In this document: piece after piece, positions 34,444 to 43,317 of the stretch
Layout: each line of letters opens with the position of its first letter
Position numbering within the stretch: the stretch's first letter is position 1
From: Flavisericum labens
GTDB taxonomy: Bacteria; Bacteroidota; Bacteroidia; Flavobacteriales; Flavobacteriaceae
Reading direction: 5' to 3'
Assembly: GCF_045446075.1 (NCBI RefSeq)
Contig: NZ_JBJJBQ010000002.1
Coordinates: 248,001-312,000, forward strand
Length of the DNA stretch: 64,000 nucleotides
Translations under genes and position numbers: made by a program
The notes under the pieces: model-generated
What the model was told of the DNA's origin: nothing
The model's input: only the letters and a program-made list of their open reading frames with translations
Database searches by the model: none

Positions 34444-35733
34444 TTGAGACAAAAACACACCCATAAACCGAAAAACACGGAACTTTTTAAGAAAAAAGCA
34501 TTGATTTGGAGTCAGCAGTTTGATGACGTGGTTTGGCTGGATTCAAATAATTATAAGCACGATCACTCCAGTTACGATGCTATTTTAGCAGTTGATGCAT
34601 TTACAAGTATTCAGACCGATTACCACAGTGCTTTCGAAAAGTTAAAAGAGTTTCAAGGCTATGTTAACGATTGGGTTTTTGGTTACCTCACCTACGATTT
34701 AAAAAATGATATTGAAGATTTAAAATCTGATAACTTTGATGGACTAAAGTTTCCTGATTTGTTTTTCTTTCAGCCCAAAAAACTTTTTTTGTTTAAAGGA
34801 GATACTGTTGAAATTCAATATTTAAGTTTTGTAGATGATGAATTGCAGGAAGATTTAATAGCTATAGGTCATAGTGGACGAGTTCGCGGTAAAGTGGGCA
34901 ACCCAATTAAAATTAAATTACGAATCCACAAAGATGATTATTTTGATAAAGTCAATACCATATTAGGTCATATTCAACGCGGCGATATTTATGAAACTAA
35001 TTTTTGCCAAGAGTTTTATGCAGAAAACACTCAGATAAATCCTTTTGAAACCTATCAAAAACTAAATGATATTTCAAAGCCGCCTTTTGCGGCATTTTTA
35101 AAGCTTAAAGATAAATATGTCCTGTGTGCTTCACCCGAGCGATATTTAAAAAAAGAAGGTAGTACGGTTATTTCGCAACCCATAAAAGGTACCGCAAAAC
35201 GATCTGATAATGACGCGGAAGACCAAAAATTAAAGCTAGACCTTTCAAAAGATGAAAAAGAGCGTAGCGAAAATATTATGATTGTCGATTTGGTTCGGAA
35301 TGATTTATCAAAAACGGCTGTTAAGGGTAGTGTTGAGGTTGAAGAATTATGTGCAATTTACACCTTTGAGCAGGTGCATCAAATGATATCAACCGTGGTT
35401 TCACAAGTTGAAAGCAGTACAAACCCAGTTGATATTATAAAAAATACGTTTCCAATGGGAAGTATGACGGGAGCTCCCAAAATTTCGGCCATGAACATAG
35501 CGGAAAGTCTTGAGGAATCTAAACGCGGACTGTATTCAGGAGCTATTGGCTATTTTTCTCCCAAAGGTGATTTTGATTTTAATGTTGTTATTCGCTCTAT
35601 TCTTTACAATCAAACCAAAAAATATGTCTCGTACTCCGTTGGCGGTGCTATAACCTCTAAGAGCAATCCGCTAAAAGAATATGAAGAATGTTTAGTAAAG
35701 GCTAAAGCCATGCGTACCGTTTTGGAGAACTGA
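34444..35733 (+). CDS. pabB: Aminodeoxychorismate synthase component I / anthranilate synthase-like
   Basis: A 429-residue chorismate-binding enzyme. Motifs include IQRGDIYETNFCQEF, ASPERYLK, SQPIKGTAKRS, ENIMIVDLVRNDLS, and FPMGSMTGAPK at about residue 340, and the C-terminal GGAITSKSNPLKEYEE. Length and the lack of a fused amidotransferase favour PabB (folate pathway), but TrpE-like function is not excluded. The start is TTG at 34444, with a TAA just upstream in frame. Divergent from the epimerase gene. Confidence 0.85.
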   Translation: MRQKHTHKPKNTELFKKKALIWSQQFDDVVWLDSNNYKHDHSSYDAILAVDAFTSIQTDYHSAFEKLKEFQGYVNDWVFGYLTYDLKNDIEDLKSDNFDGLKFPDLFFFQPKKLFLFKGDTVEIQYLSFVDDELQEDLIAIGHSGRVRGKVGNPIKIKLRIHKDDYFDKVNTILGHIQRGDIYETNFCQEFYAENTQINPFETYQKLNDISKPPFAAFLKLKDKYVLCASPERYLKKEGSTVISQPIKGTAKRSDNDAEDQKLKLDLSKDEKERSENIMIVDLVRNDLSKTAVKGSVEVEELCAIYTFEQVHQMISTVVSQVESSTNPVDIIKNTFPMGSMTGAPKISAMNIAESLEESKRGLYSGAIGYFSPKGDFDFNVVIRSILYNQTKKYVSYSVGGAITSKSNPLKEYEECLVKAKAMRTVLEN

Positions 35734-35773
35734 AAGCTAGTATCAGGTCAAGTCAGTCAAGAGTCTTGTTAAA

Positions 35774-36466
35774 TTAGGTTAGATAATTCTTAAAAGATTT
35801 TACAGCAATACTCAAAACACGTTCAACACGTTTGGCTTCAATGTTTTTAATTTTAGCAATCTCGTCATGAGTTAATCGGCCAAAAACCGATAAATCGACA
35901 ATGTCAGAAACGCCCAGTGGCAGCCATGTGTAAAACTTTCCTAAAAGTTTTTTGTTGTGCGTTGAAGCCAGGTTTTTTATTTCAAAGGCATCAACAACCG
36001 AGGCGTTATCGTCATCGTATAAGAACAAATGTTTTTGCTTGCTTTCTTGTTTATATGAAATATCGTTGAGTTCATCGTTCATTATAAAATCAAAATCCTC
36101 ATCAACCGTATATTTTTCTTCTAATGCATTTAATTCGTCAGTTAAAATAGCATGGGTGCTCATGGTGTTTTTGTGGAAAGCTTCTTTTTTAAACAACTCA
36201 TCCAAATCGGTGTCAACCAGCTTAAAAAGTTTCAATTTTATTTCGGCTGTATCGGCTTCAATATTGTATCCGCTTTCATAATATTTGGCAATAGCTTCGT
36301 CAATGAAGTCGTTTGAGGAATACATGTTTTTTGGAATAATGCCAGTGGATTGCGCAATATAAAGCCTATGTTTTACATAAGCCTGCAAATGTTGGGTGAT
36401 AGACACTACTTTATTGTTGAAGGCTTCTTGGGTTGCCTTATTGTTTAATTCTTTCATTGAGCTCAT
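35774..36466 (-). CDS. Divergent sigma-factor-like protein
   Basis: A 230-residue protein not matched to a named family with confidence. The N-terminal half (YVKHRLYIAQSTGIIPKNMYSSNDFIDEAI) and the C-terminal LPLGVSDIVDLSVFGRLTHDEIAKIKNIEAKRVERVLSIAVKSF, quoted here in parts (LTHDEIAKI, RVERVLSIA), look like degenerate sigma region 2 and 4 helices. ATG at 36466 is preferred because a -7-like element, TAACTTTA on the minus strand (36501-36494), lies just upstream, leaving an earlier start inside the promoter. It is divergent from tilS. Confidence 0.6.
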   Translation of the reverse strand: MSSMKELNNKATQEAFNNKVVSITQHLQAYVKHRLYIAQSTGIIPKNMYSSNDFIDEAIAKYYESGYNIEADTAEIKLKLFKLVDTDLDELFKKEAFHKNTMSTHAILTDELNALEEKYTVDEDFDFIMNDELNDISYKQESKQKHLFLYDDDNASVVDAFEIKNLASTHNKKLLGKFYTWLPLGVSDIVDLSVFGRLTHDEIAKIKNIEAKRVERVLSIAVKSFKNYLT

Positions 36467-36522
36467 AACCACATGTATTAAAGTTAATATCCTAAAGTTA
36501 CAAAATTTAATAATGCATAAAT

Positions 36523-36536
36523 TGACTTTTGTCAAT
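36523..36536. repeat. TTGAC-N4-GTCAA dyad between divergent genes
   Basis: TTGAC (36523-36527), TTTT and GTCAA (36532-36536). It is located between the promoters of the sigma-like gene and tilS and could be an operator for either. Short, so moderate weight. Confidence 0.4.
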
Positions 36537-36576
36537 CGAAATGTTAAGTATCGGTACTTTTAAATGTCCAAAGTTG

Positions 36577-36584
36577 TATCTTTG
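36577..36584 (+). promoter_or_regulatory. -7 element for tilS
   Basis: TATCTTTG matches TAnnTTTG exactly and ends 5 bases before ATG at 36590, so the tilS message is probably leaderless or has almost no leader. No TTG is seen at -33. Confidence 0.55.
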
Positions 36585-36589
36585 AAATC

Positions 36590-37903
36590 ATGTTAAATCA
36601 ACTTCAATCGCATATTAATAACCGTATGCCTTTTTTAAAAGAATCGCGGTTGCTTATTGCTGTTTCCGGCGGAATAGACAGCGTTGTTTTAACCCATTTA
36701 TGCTATAAATTGAATTTAAATATAGCAGTGGCACATTGCAATTTTAGCTTGCGTGGAAAGGAAAGTGATACCGATGAAAATTTTGTTGAAGAACTGGCCG
36801 AAGATTTAAACTTGGAAGTTTTTGTGCAGCGTTTTGATACGAAAGCTTATGCCCAAACCCATAAACGTTCCATACAAATGGCGGCTCGCGACTTGCGTTA
36901 CGATTGGTTTGAAGAATTGGCCCAACAGTTGAAATTCAATTATATTTTAACGGCCCATCACGCTGATGATAATTTGGAAACTTTTTTAATCAATTTTACA
37001 CGAGGTACTGGGCTTGAAGGTTTAACAGGGATTCCAGAAGTGAATGGGAAATTTGCGCGTCCGTTGTTACCGTTTTCTAGTGATGACATTGAAAACTATG
37101 CTAAAACACATAAGATTACATGGCGAGATGATAGCAGTAACAAATCAGTTAAGTATTTGCGGAATAAATTGCGGCATGAAGTAGTACCTGTTTTAAAAGA
37201 AATTAATCCGAGTTTGTTGCAAAGTTTTCAAACCACTTTAAATAACCTAAAGGATTCTTCGGTTATTATTAATGAGAGTATTGAGGCGTTTCTATGTAAA
37301 TCTGCTGAAAAGATTAATGAAAATGAAACACGTTTTAAAATTTCAGAATTTAAGAAGCTCGAACACCCGAAAGCCTATCTTTTCGAGATTTTCAAAAATT
37401 ACGGTTTTACCGAGTGGGATGACGTTGCGAACCTTTTAAATGCGCAACCTGGTAAGCAATTATTGTCAAGCAATTATAGGTTAATCAAAGACCGTGAATA
37501 CTTGTTGTTGAGCAGGAACCAAAAGATAATTGAAAATGATATTTTAATTTCCGAAGGAGATGAACAAGTTTCAACTCCAATGGGGAAATTGTTTTTTAAG
37601 GAAGCCGATGCCATTTACAATAAAGAAACTCATGTTGTTTTTGTAGATAGAGACAAGCTTAAGTTTCCTTTAATAATGCGGAAAAGACAAGATGGCGATG
37701 TGTTTTATCCAATAGGTATGAACGGTAAAAAGAAAAAACTCAGTAAATATTTTAAGGATGAGAAATTTTCACTGCTCGATAAGGAAAATGCTTGGCTCCT
37801 TTGTTCTGAAGATGATATTGTTTGGGTGGTAAGCCACAGGGTAGACGACCGATTTAAAGTCTCAAAAAACACAAAAAGCATTCTGAAAATTGAATTGAAA
37901 TAA
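36590..37903 (+). CDS. tilS: tRNA(Ile)-lysidine synthase TilS
   Basis: A 437-residue enzyme that converts C34 of tRNA(Ile2) to lysidine so that it reads AUA. The PP-loop SGGIDSVV is near residue 26, followed by HCNFSLRGKESDTDE and AARDLRYDWFEEL; later HHADDNLETFLINFTRGTGLEGLTG and the C-terminal domain LIMRKRQDGDVFYPIGMNGKKKKLSKYF are present. Essential in most bacteria. A REP-like relic separates it from ade. Confidence 0.96.
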   Translation: MLNQLQSHINNRMPFLKESRLLIAVSGGIDSVVLTHLCYKLNLNIAVAHCNFSLRGKESDTDENFVEELAEDLNLEVFVQRFDTKAYAQTHKRSIQMAARDLRYDWFEELAQQLKFNYILTAHHADDNLETFLINFTRGTGLEGLTGIPEVNGKFARPLLPFSSDDIENYAKTHKITWRDDSSNKSVKYLRNKLRHEVVPVLKEINPSLLQSFQTTLNNLKDSSVIINESIEAFLCKSAEKINENETRFKISEFKKLEHPKAYLFEIFKNYGFTEWDDVANLLNAQPGKQLLSSNYRLIKDREYLLLSRNQKIIENDILISEGDEQVSTPMGKLFFKEADAIYNKETHVVFVDRDKLKFPLIMRKRQDGDVFYPIGMNGKKKKLSKYFKDEKFSLLDKENAWLLCSEDDIVWVVSHRVDDRFKVSKNTKSILKIELK

Positions 37904-37909
37904 TTGATT

Positions 37910-37933
37910 ATTACTGCTTAGGCAGGAATCCAC
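37910..37933. repeat. REP-like element remnant
   Basis: ATTACTGCTTAGGCAGGAATCCAC: it shares (G)GCAGGAATCCAC with the other copies at 31498-32006, but the left arm is degraded. Confidence 0.5.
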
Positions 37934-37950
37934 TTTTAATCCATTTAAAT

Positions 37951-39573
37951 TTGAAACTAAAAGGCAACATAGTCGATATACATAACCAAAGAATTTTTAA
38001 AGGCGAAGTAACCTTTAAAGAAGGAAAAATAAGCTCGATAATTGAGAAAGAACACGACTTCGCGCACTATATTTTACCTGGTTTTGTTGATGCCCACATC
38101 CATATAGAAAGTTCGATGTTGGTACCAAGCGAATTTGCCCGAGAAGCGGTAAAACATGGTACAGTGGCAACCGTTTCTGATCCACATGAAATAGCCAATG
38201 TTTTGGGAGTTGAGGGTGTTAAGTTTATGATTGAAAACGGTAAACAAGTACCTTTTAAGTTTAATTTTGGTGCGCCTTCGTGTGTTCCTGCGACCACTTT
38301 TGAGTCGGCTGGAGCTAACATAAATTCAGATGACATAAAGGCATTGTTGCAAAACCCCGATATTAAATATTTGGCGGAAATGATGAATTATCCGGGCGTT
38401 CTGTTCGATGATAACGAAGTGGTGCAAAAGATAACTTGGGCCAAGAATTTCAATAAACCTATTGATGGCCATGTGCCAGGAATTACCGGTGATGATATTA
38501 CCAAATACATTGCAGCAGGAATTTCAACCGATCATGAGTGTTTTACAGAAGCAGAAGCTTTAGAGAAACTTCAGAAAGGCATGAAAATTCTAATTCGCGA
38601 AGGAAGTGCTGCTAAAAACTTTGAGGCACTGATTGGTTTAGCGTCCAAGCATTTTGAAAATATGATGTTCTGTAGTGATGACAAACACCCCGATGATTTG
38701 ATGATTGGTCATATCAACCAACTTTGTTTTCGAGCTGTGGCAAAAGGTCTTGATGTTTTTAAGGCGCTTCAAATGGCATGCATAAATCCTGTAAAACATT
38801 ATGGTTTAGATGTCGGTTTGTTGCGGGTTGGTGATTCTGCTGATTGTATTGTTGTTGAAGATTTAACGCAATTTAAAACGCTTCAAACTTTTATTAATGG
38901 TGAATTGATTTTTGATAATGGTAAAGTTTTGATTGATTCTGTAGGCATAAAAACGCCCAACCAATTCAACTGTAAAAAGAAAGAGGCTTCAGATTTTATA
39001 GTGGAAGCTTCAAACGAAAATATACGTGTCATTGAAGCTTTGGAAGGGCAATTAGTTACCAATGAAATTATGGCTAAGCCCAAGAAGGAAAATGGTAATT
39101 GGGTATCGAATACCGATACCGATATTTTGAAAATGACCGTGGTAAACCGGTATCAAGAAAAAAATCCCGCTTTGGCGTTTATTAAGAATTTCGGATTAAA
39201 AGAAGGCGCAATCGCCTCATCGGTGGCTCACGATTCACATAATATTATTGCTGTTGGCGTTTCTGATGAAGCCATATGCAAAGCGGTCAATTTAATCATT
39301 AAAAATAAAGGCGGTATTTGTGCCGTGTCCAGTTCAGAAGAAAAGATTCTTGCGCTTCCCGTTGCTGGAATTATGAGTGATAAAGATGGAAAAACAGTAG
39401 CAAAAGCCTATGCTGAATTGGATAAAATGGCCAAGCAGTTGGGCAGTACTTTGAACGCGCCATACATGACTTTGTCGTTTATGGCATTGCTGGTTATTCC
39501 TTCGTTGAAATTGAGTGATAAAGGATTGTTCTGCGGAAAAACGTTTCAATTCACCTCCTTAAAAGTTGATTGA
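37951..39573 (+). CDS. ade: Adenine deaminase Ade
   Basis: A 540-residue metal-dependent amidohydrolase converting adenine to hypoxanthine in purine salvage. Metal motif PGFVDAHIHIESSML near residue 44, the conserved VSDPHEIANVLG and GHVPGITGDD, and the C-terminal DSHNIIAVGVSDE segment match the ade family. The start is TTG. It precedes a YheT-type hydrolase by 2 bases. The molybdenum hydroxylase genes that begin 1.1 kb downstream could in principle also act on purines, but no link is proven. Confidence 0.95.
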   Translation: MKLKGNIVDIHNQRIFKGEVTFKEGKISSIIEKEHDFAHYILPGFVDAHIHIESSMLVPSEFAREAVKHGTVATVSDPHEIANVLGVEGVKFMIENGKQVPFKFNFGAPSCVPATTFESAGANINSDDIKALLQNPDIKYLAEMMNYPGVLFDDNEVVQKITWAKNFNKPIDGHVPGITGDDITKYIAAGISTDHECFTEAEALEKLQKGMKILIREGSAAKNFEALIGLASKHFENMMFCSDDKHPDDLMIGHINQLCFRAVAKGLDVFKALQMACINPVKHYGLDVGLLRVGDSADCIVVEDLTQFKTLQTFINGELIFDNGKVLIDSVGIKTPNQFNCKKKEASDFIVEASNENIRVIEALEGQLVTNEIMAKPKKENGNWVSNTDTDILKMTVVNRYQEKNPALAFIKNFGLKEGAIASSVAHDSHNIIAVGVSDEAICKAVNLIIKNKGGICAVSSSEEKILALPVAGIMSDKDGKTVAKAYAELDKMAKQLGSTLNAPYMTLSFMALLVIPSLKLSDKGLFCGKTFQFTSLKVD

Positions 39574-39575
39574 TT

Positions 39576-40532
39576 ATGCCTGTAATTGAAAGTGCCTATA
39601 AACCACTCTTCTTATTTAAAAATGGATTTATTTCAACGGTGTATTCCGGATTGGTTAGACGTATTTCTATTGAACAACAGCGTGAGCGTATCACTTTGAA
39701 AGATGGCGATTTTCTGGATTTAGACTGGAGTTTTGCAGACCAAAAGACATCAAAACTTATCATTCTTCTTCATGGTTTAGAAGGTAATGGTCAACGCCCT
39801 TATATGACCGGGGCGGCAAAACTTTTTAATGAAAATGGCGTGGATGCCGTTTGTGTTAACTTCAGAGGTTGTAGCGGTGAAGATAATCTAAAGTTTAGTA
39901 GTTACCATTCGGGTGCCACAGAAGATTTGGATGCCGTTATAAAGCATGCCATAAATACGAAAAACTATTCCGAAATATATTTAAAAGGCATCAGTCTAGG
40001 AGCCAATATTATTTTAAAATATTTAGGTGAACGGCAAGATGTGCCCAAGCAAGTTAAAGCTTCTGTTGTCGTATCGGTGCCTTGTTATTTGGCAGGATCG
40101 GCCAAAGCACTGCACACTTTTAAAAACAGATTGTATCATGATAGGTTTTTAAAGCATTTGGTTAAAAAACTTAAATTAAAGCAAGAAAAATATTCAGAAT
40201 TACTATCTGCCAAAGATCTAAAATCCATCAAGACCTTAACGGATTTTGATACAGTTTATACTGCAAAAGCTCATGGTTTTAAAAGTGCTAAGCATTACTA
40301 TGAAACCTGCAGCAGTTTACAGTTTCTCCCGCACATAAATATCCCTACATTGATCATCAACGCGCTTAACGATTCGTTTCTGTCTCCAGAGTGTTATCCT
40401 GTAAAAGAAGCAAAACAAAACAAAAATATTCATTTAGAAATGCCTAAACATGGTGGGCATGCAGGGTTTGTTGATAAAAAGAATGTGTATTATAATGAAC
40501 GTAAAGCCTTGGATTTCGTGATGAACTATTAA
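39576..40532 (+). CDS. YheT-family alpha/beta hydrolase
   Basis: A 318-residue hydrolase. The oxyanion/nucleophile parts are LLHGLEGNGQRPYMTGAA, NFRGCSGEDN, and the nucleophile elbow KGISLGANIILKYLGE with Ser; a C-terminal HGGHAGF segment provides the catalytic His. Members are esterases with unclear substrates. ATG at 39576 (MPVIESAYKPL) is used; a TTG two codons upstream overlaps the ade stop. Co-oriented with ade. Confidence 0.9.
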   Translation: MPVIESAYKPLFLFKNGFISTVYSGLVRRISIEQQRERITLKDGDFLDLDWSFADQKTSKLIILLHGLEGNGQRPYMTGAAKLFNENGVDAVCVNFRGCSGEDNLKFSSYHSGATEDLDAVIKHAINTKNYSEIYLKGISLGANIILKYLGERQDVPKQVKASVVVSVPCYLAGSAKALHTFKNRLYHDRFLKHLVKKLKLKQEKYSELLSAKDLKSIKTLTDFDTVYTAKAHGFKSAKHYYETCSSLQFLPHINIPTLIINALNDSFLSPECYPVKEAKQNKNIHLEMPKHGGHAGFVDKKNVYYNERKALDFVMNY

Positions 40533-40639
40533 AAATCCGCAAAACCAGAAAGAGGCTATATTTTTTTGTATTTTTAAAACGAAATGTTTTTACGTCAATT
40601 TTAGACGTTGTCAATCTCTTATAATAAAAACAAACAGAT

Positions 40640-41095
40640 ATGCCATCTTACAATTTAAACATTAACAACAAATCGTATTCAGTAAATGTAGATGATGATA
40701 CCCCTTTGTTATGGGTTTTACGAGATCATCTAGGTTTATTGGGAACAAAATATGGCTGTGGTATAGGCCAATGTGGGGCCTGTACCATTCATTTCGATGG
40801 GGTTGCCGTAAGAAGTTGCCTGTTGAGGGTTTCAGCTGTGGGTGATTCTAAAATTACTACCATAGAAGGGCTTTCAGAAGACGGAGACCATCCGGTGCAA
40901 CAAGCTTGGTTGGAGCGCGATGTTCCGCAGTGTGGTTATTGTCAAGCGGGACAAATTATGAGCGCTGCTTCGTTGTTAAAGGATAATCCAAACCCGACAG
41001 ATGATGATATCGATTTGGCTATGAATGGCAATTTATGTAGGTGTGGTACATATATTCGAATTAAGCAGGCGATAAAAACGGCATCTAAACTTTAA
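40640..41095 (+). CDS. iorA: [2Fe-2S] subunit of molybdenum hydroxylase (IorA-like)
   Basis: A 151-residue two-[2Fe-2S] protein, the electron-transfer subunit of isoquinoline 1-oxidoreductase-like enzymes. The N-terminal plant-type cluster has Cys40, Cys45, Cys48 (CGIGQCGAC) and Cys60; the C-terminal cluster has Cys97, Cys100 (CGYCQAGQ), Cys132 and Cys134 (CRCG). There is no signal peptide, as it would be co-exported with the Tat-carrying large subunit. Gap to the next gene is 12 bases. The 107 bases upstream include an ACGTC / GACGT dyad. Confidence 0.93.
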   Translation: MPSYNLNINNKSYSVNVDDDTPLLWVLRDHLGLLGTKYGCGIGQCGACTIHFDGVAVRSCLLRVSAVGDSKITTIEGLSEDGDHPVQQAWLERDVPQCGYCQAGQIMSAASLLKDNPNPTDDDIDLAMNGNLCRCGTYIRIKQAIKTASKL

Positions 41096-41107
41096 ATCCT
41101 CAGAATC

Positions 41108-43303
41108 ATGACAAAAATAAAAACACAGTACAACCGTCGTTCATTTTTAAAGATTTCTGCAGCAGCTGGAGGAGGCATGCTTATTGGATTTAGTTGGCTA
41201 ACAGGATGCGTTTCAGATAAAAATTTAAAAGAAGAAATAGCCATTCCAAATGAATGGTTTGAGATAAATGGCTTTATAAAAATTGGAGATACGGGACTAG
41301 TAACCATTTATTCTCCAAACCCAGAGATAGGGCAAAACGTGAGAACTTCAATGCCCATGATTGTTGCTGAAGAATTGGATGTAGATTGGAAAAACGTTGT
41401 GGTAGAACAGGCTCCCCTGAATACGGCGATTTATCAAAATCAATTTGCAGGAGGTAGCCAGTCCATTCGTCGTGGTTGGAATGCCCTAAGAATGGCCGGA
41501 GCCACTGGAAGACGTATGTTGTTAGAAGCGGTCGCTAAAGAATGGCAGTTAACGGTTTCAGATTTATCAGTTTCAAACGGTATTATAAAAGAAGTAAATG
41601 GTGATAGAAGCATTGGTTATGGTGAAATCGCGTCAAAAGCTGTTGGAATTAAAGTTCCAGAAGAGGTAGAGCTAAAAGCACCAAAAGATTTTAAGCTCAT
41701 TTCAACCAGTGTCAAAAATGTGGATGGGCATAAAATAGTAACAGGTGAGCCAATGTATGGTTTAGACTTTAAAAGAGAAGGTATGCAACTGGCCATGATT
41801 CAGCATCCGCCTGCATTCGGAATGAGATTGAAAGATTTTAATGAAGAAGAGATTAAAGCAATGCCAGGTGTTATAGATGCGTTTGCAATAGACATTACAT
41901 CATCTGAGCCGGGGTGGTTTGACGAAAGAGGCTTCGTGAATTTAATTGCTATTGTGGGTAAATCAACATGGCAGTTAATGAAGGCCAAAAAAGCCTTGAA
42001 GGCTAATTGGGAGGTTGCTGATACATTGGAGAGTACCGAGAGTCATAACAAACTTTTGGCAAAATCGCTTGATTCGGGAACTATAAAAGAAAGTAGAAAA
42101 GATGGGAATCCGGAAGCGGCTTTTAAAAAAGCGGCTAAAGTTATTGAGCGTACTTACAGTTGCCCGTTTATTGCGCACAATACTCTAGAACCCATGAATT
42201 TCTTTGCTCATGTTACTACGGATAGCGTCGAATTAGTTGGCCCTACACAAACGCCAGACGCACTTGAAAAGTCGGTTGCAAAACTGCTAGACATGCCTGT
42301 TGAAAATATAACTGTAAACATGACCCGAATGGGCGGTGGGTTTGGAAGAAGACTTTACGTGCATTTTGGTGTTGAAGCAGCAGCTATTTCAAAGAAGGCA
42401 GGTGCTCCCATAAAGCTTATTTATACTCGGGAAGATGATATGACGCAAGGAACGTATCGACCGGCATACAGTTCAAGGTATAAAGCTGGGTTGGATGAAA
42501 ATAATAATCTCATAGCATTTTCGGTAAGGGGAACAGGGTTACCTCAAAGCCCGGTCTTTCCAAATCGTTTTCCAGCTGGTGTGGTTGACCATTATTTGGC
42601 CGAGGAAATTCAAGAAAAAACAAATATAACTACTGGGGCATGGCGTGCACCAAGATCTAATTTTACTGCGGCTGCAGAGCAAGCTTTTTTAGACGAGGTG
42701 GCTGAATTAGCAGAAAAAGACCCCATTGATTTTAGATTGGAATTGTTTGAGCGTGCCATAAAAAATCCTGTAGGTGAAAAGAATGATTATGAGGCTGAAC
42801 GTTATGCAGGTGTTTTGAAATTAGTTAAAGAAAAATCGAATTGGGGCGAGACACAACCAGGGGTTTATCGAGGTGTGGCAGCTTATTTTTGTCATTCTAC
42901 TTATGTTGCCGAGGTGTTTGATATAGCTATGGAAAATGGAGACCCAAAAATAAAGAAAGTATGGTGTGCGGTTGACTGTGGCATTGTGATAAACCGTGAT
43001 GCGGCGAAAAACATGATGCAAGGTGCTGTTATTGATGGCGTAGGACATTCTATGTACAGTCAGCTTACCTTTAATAATGGTGCTCCTTATGAGATGAACT
43101 TTGATAGATACCAATTAATTCGTCATGCTCAAGCCCCAGAAGATATTGAGGTGTTTTTTGTTGAAAACGAAATTGCTCCAACAGGATTGGGGGAACCCGG
43201 TTTGCCGCCCGCAATAGCAGCGTTGTCTAATGCACTTTATAAGGCCACTGGAAAGCGTTATTACGATCAGCCATTTATGACTTCAAAACCTGTTGTTGGT
43301 TAA
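41108..43303 (+). CDS. iorB: Molybdopterin-binding subunit, xanthine dehydrogenase family (IorB-like)
   Basis: A 731-residue large subunit of the isoquinoline 1-oxidoreductase (IorB) type. The N-terminus is a Tat signal (Arg10-Arg11 in NRRSFLK, hydrophobic stretch, then LTGC with Cys34), so it is probably a Tat-exported lipoprotein. Cofactor sites include MGGGFGRRLY near residue 413 and, near the C-terminus, GLGEPGLPPAI with the presumed catalytic Glu. Members hydroxylate N-heterocycles or aldehydes; the substrate here is unknown. Operon with IorA, XdhC, a MobA-like protein and YdeP. Confidence 0.92.
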   Translation: MTKIKTQYNRRSFLKISAAAGGGMLIGFSWLTGCVSDKNLKEEIAIPNEWFEINGFIKIGDTGLVTIYSPNPEIGQNVRTSMPMIVAEELDVDWKNVVVEQAPLNTAIYQNQFAGGSQSIRRGWNALRMAGATGRRMLLEAVAKEWQLTVSDLSVSNGIIKEVNGDRSIGYGEIASKAVGIKVPEEVELKAPKDFKLISTSVKNVDGHKIVTGEPMYGLDFKREGMQLAMIQHPPAFGMRLKDFNEEEIKAMPGVIDAFAIDITSSEPGWFDERGFVNLIAIVGKSTWQLMKAKKALKANWEVADTLESTESHNKLLAKSLDSGTIKESRKDGNPEAAFKKAAKVIERTYSCPFIAHNTLEPMNFFAHVTTDSVELVGPTQTPDALEKSVAKLLDMPVENITVNMTRMGGGFGRRLYVHFGVEAAAISKKAGAPIKLIYTREDDMTQGTYRPAYSSRYKAGLDENNNLIAFSVRGTGLPQSPVFPNRFPAGVVDHYLAEEIQEKTNITTGAWRAPRSNFTAAAEQAFLDEVAELAEKDPIDFRLELFERAIKNPVGEKNDYEAERYAGVLKLVKEKSNWGETQPGVYRGVAAYFCHSTYVAEVFDIAMENGDPKIKKVWCAVDCGIVINRDAAKNMMQGAVIDGVGHSMYSQLTFNNGAPYEMNFDRYQLIRHAQAPEDIEVFFVENEIAPTGLGEPGLPPAIAALSNALYKATGKRYYDQPFMTSKPVVG

Positions 43304-43317
43304 AATACAGTTAAGAT

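Noticed and set aside
40592..40608. ACGTC / GACGT dyad upstream of iorA as a molybdenum cofactor riboswitch
   Set aside because: Only five pairs around a short loop, with none of the multi-stem structure of the Moco RNA motif.
37951..43303. Ade and IorAB as a purine degradation operon
   Set aside because: A 107-base gap and an unrelated hydrolase gene separate them, and IorB-type subunits are not typical xanthine dehydrogenases.
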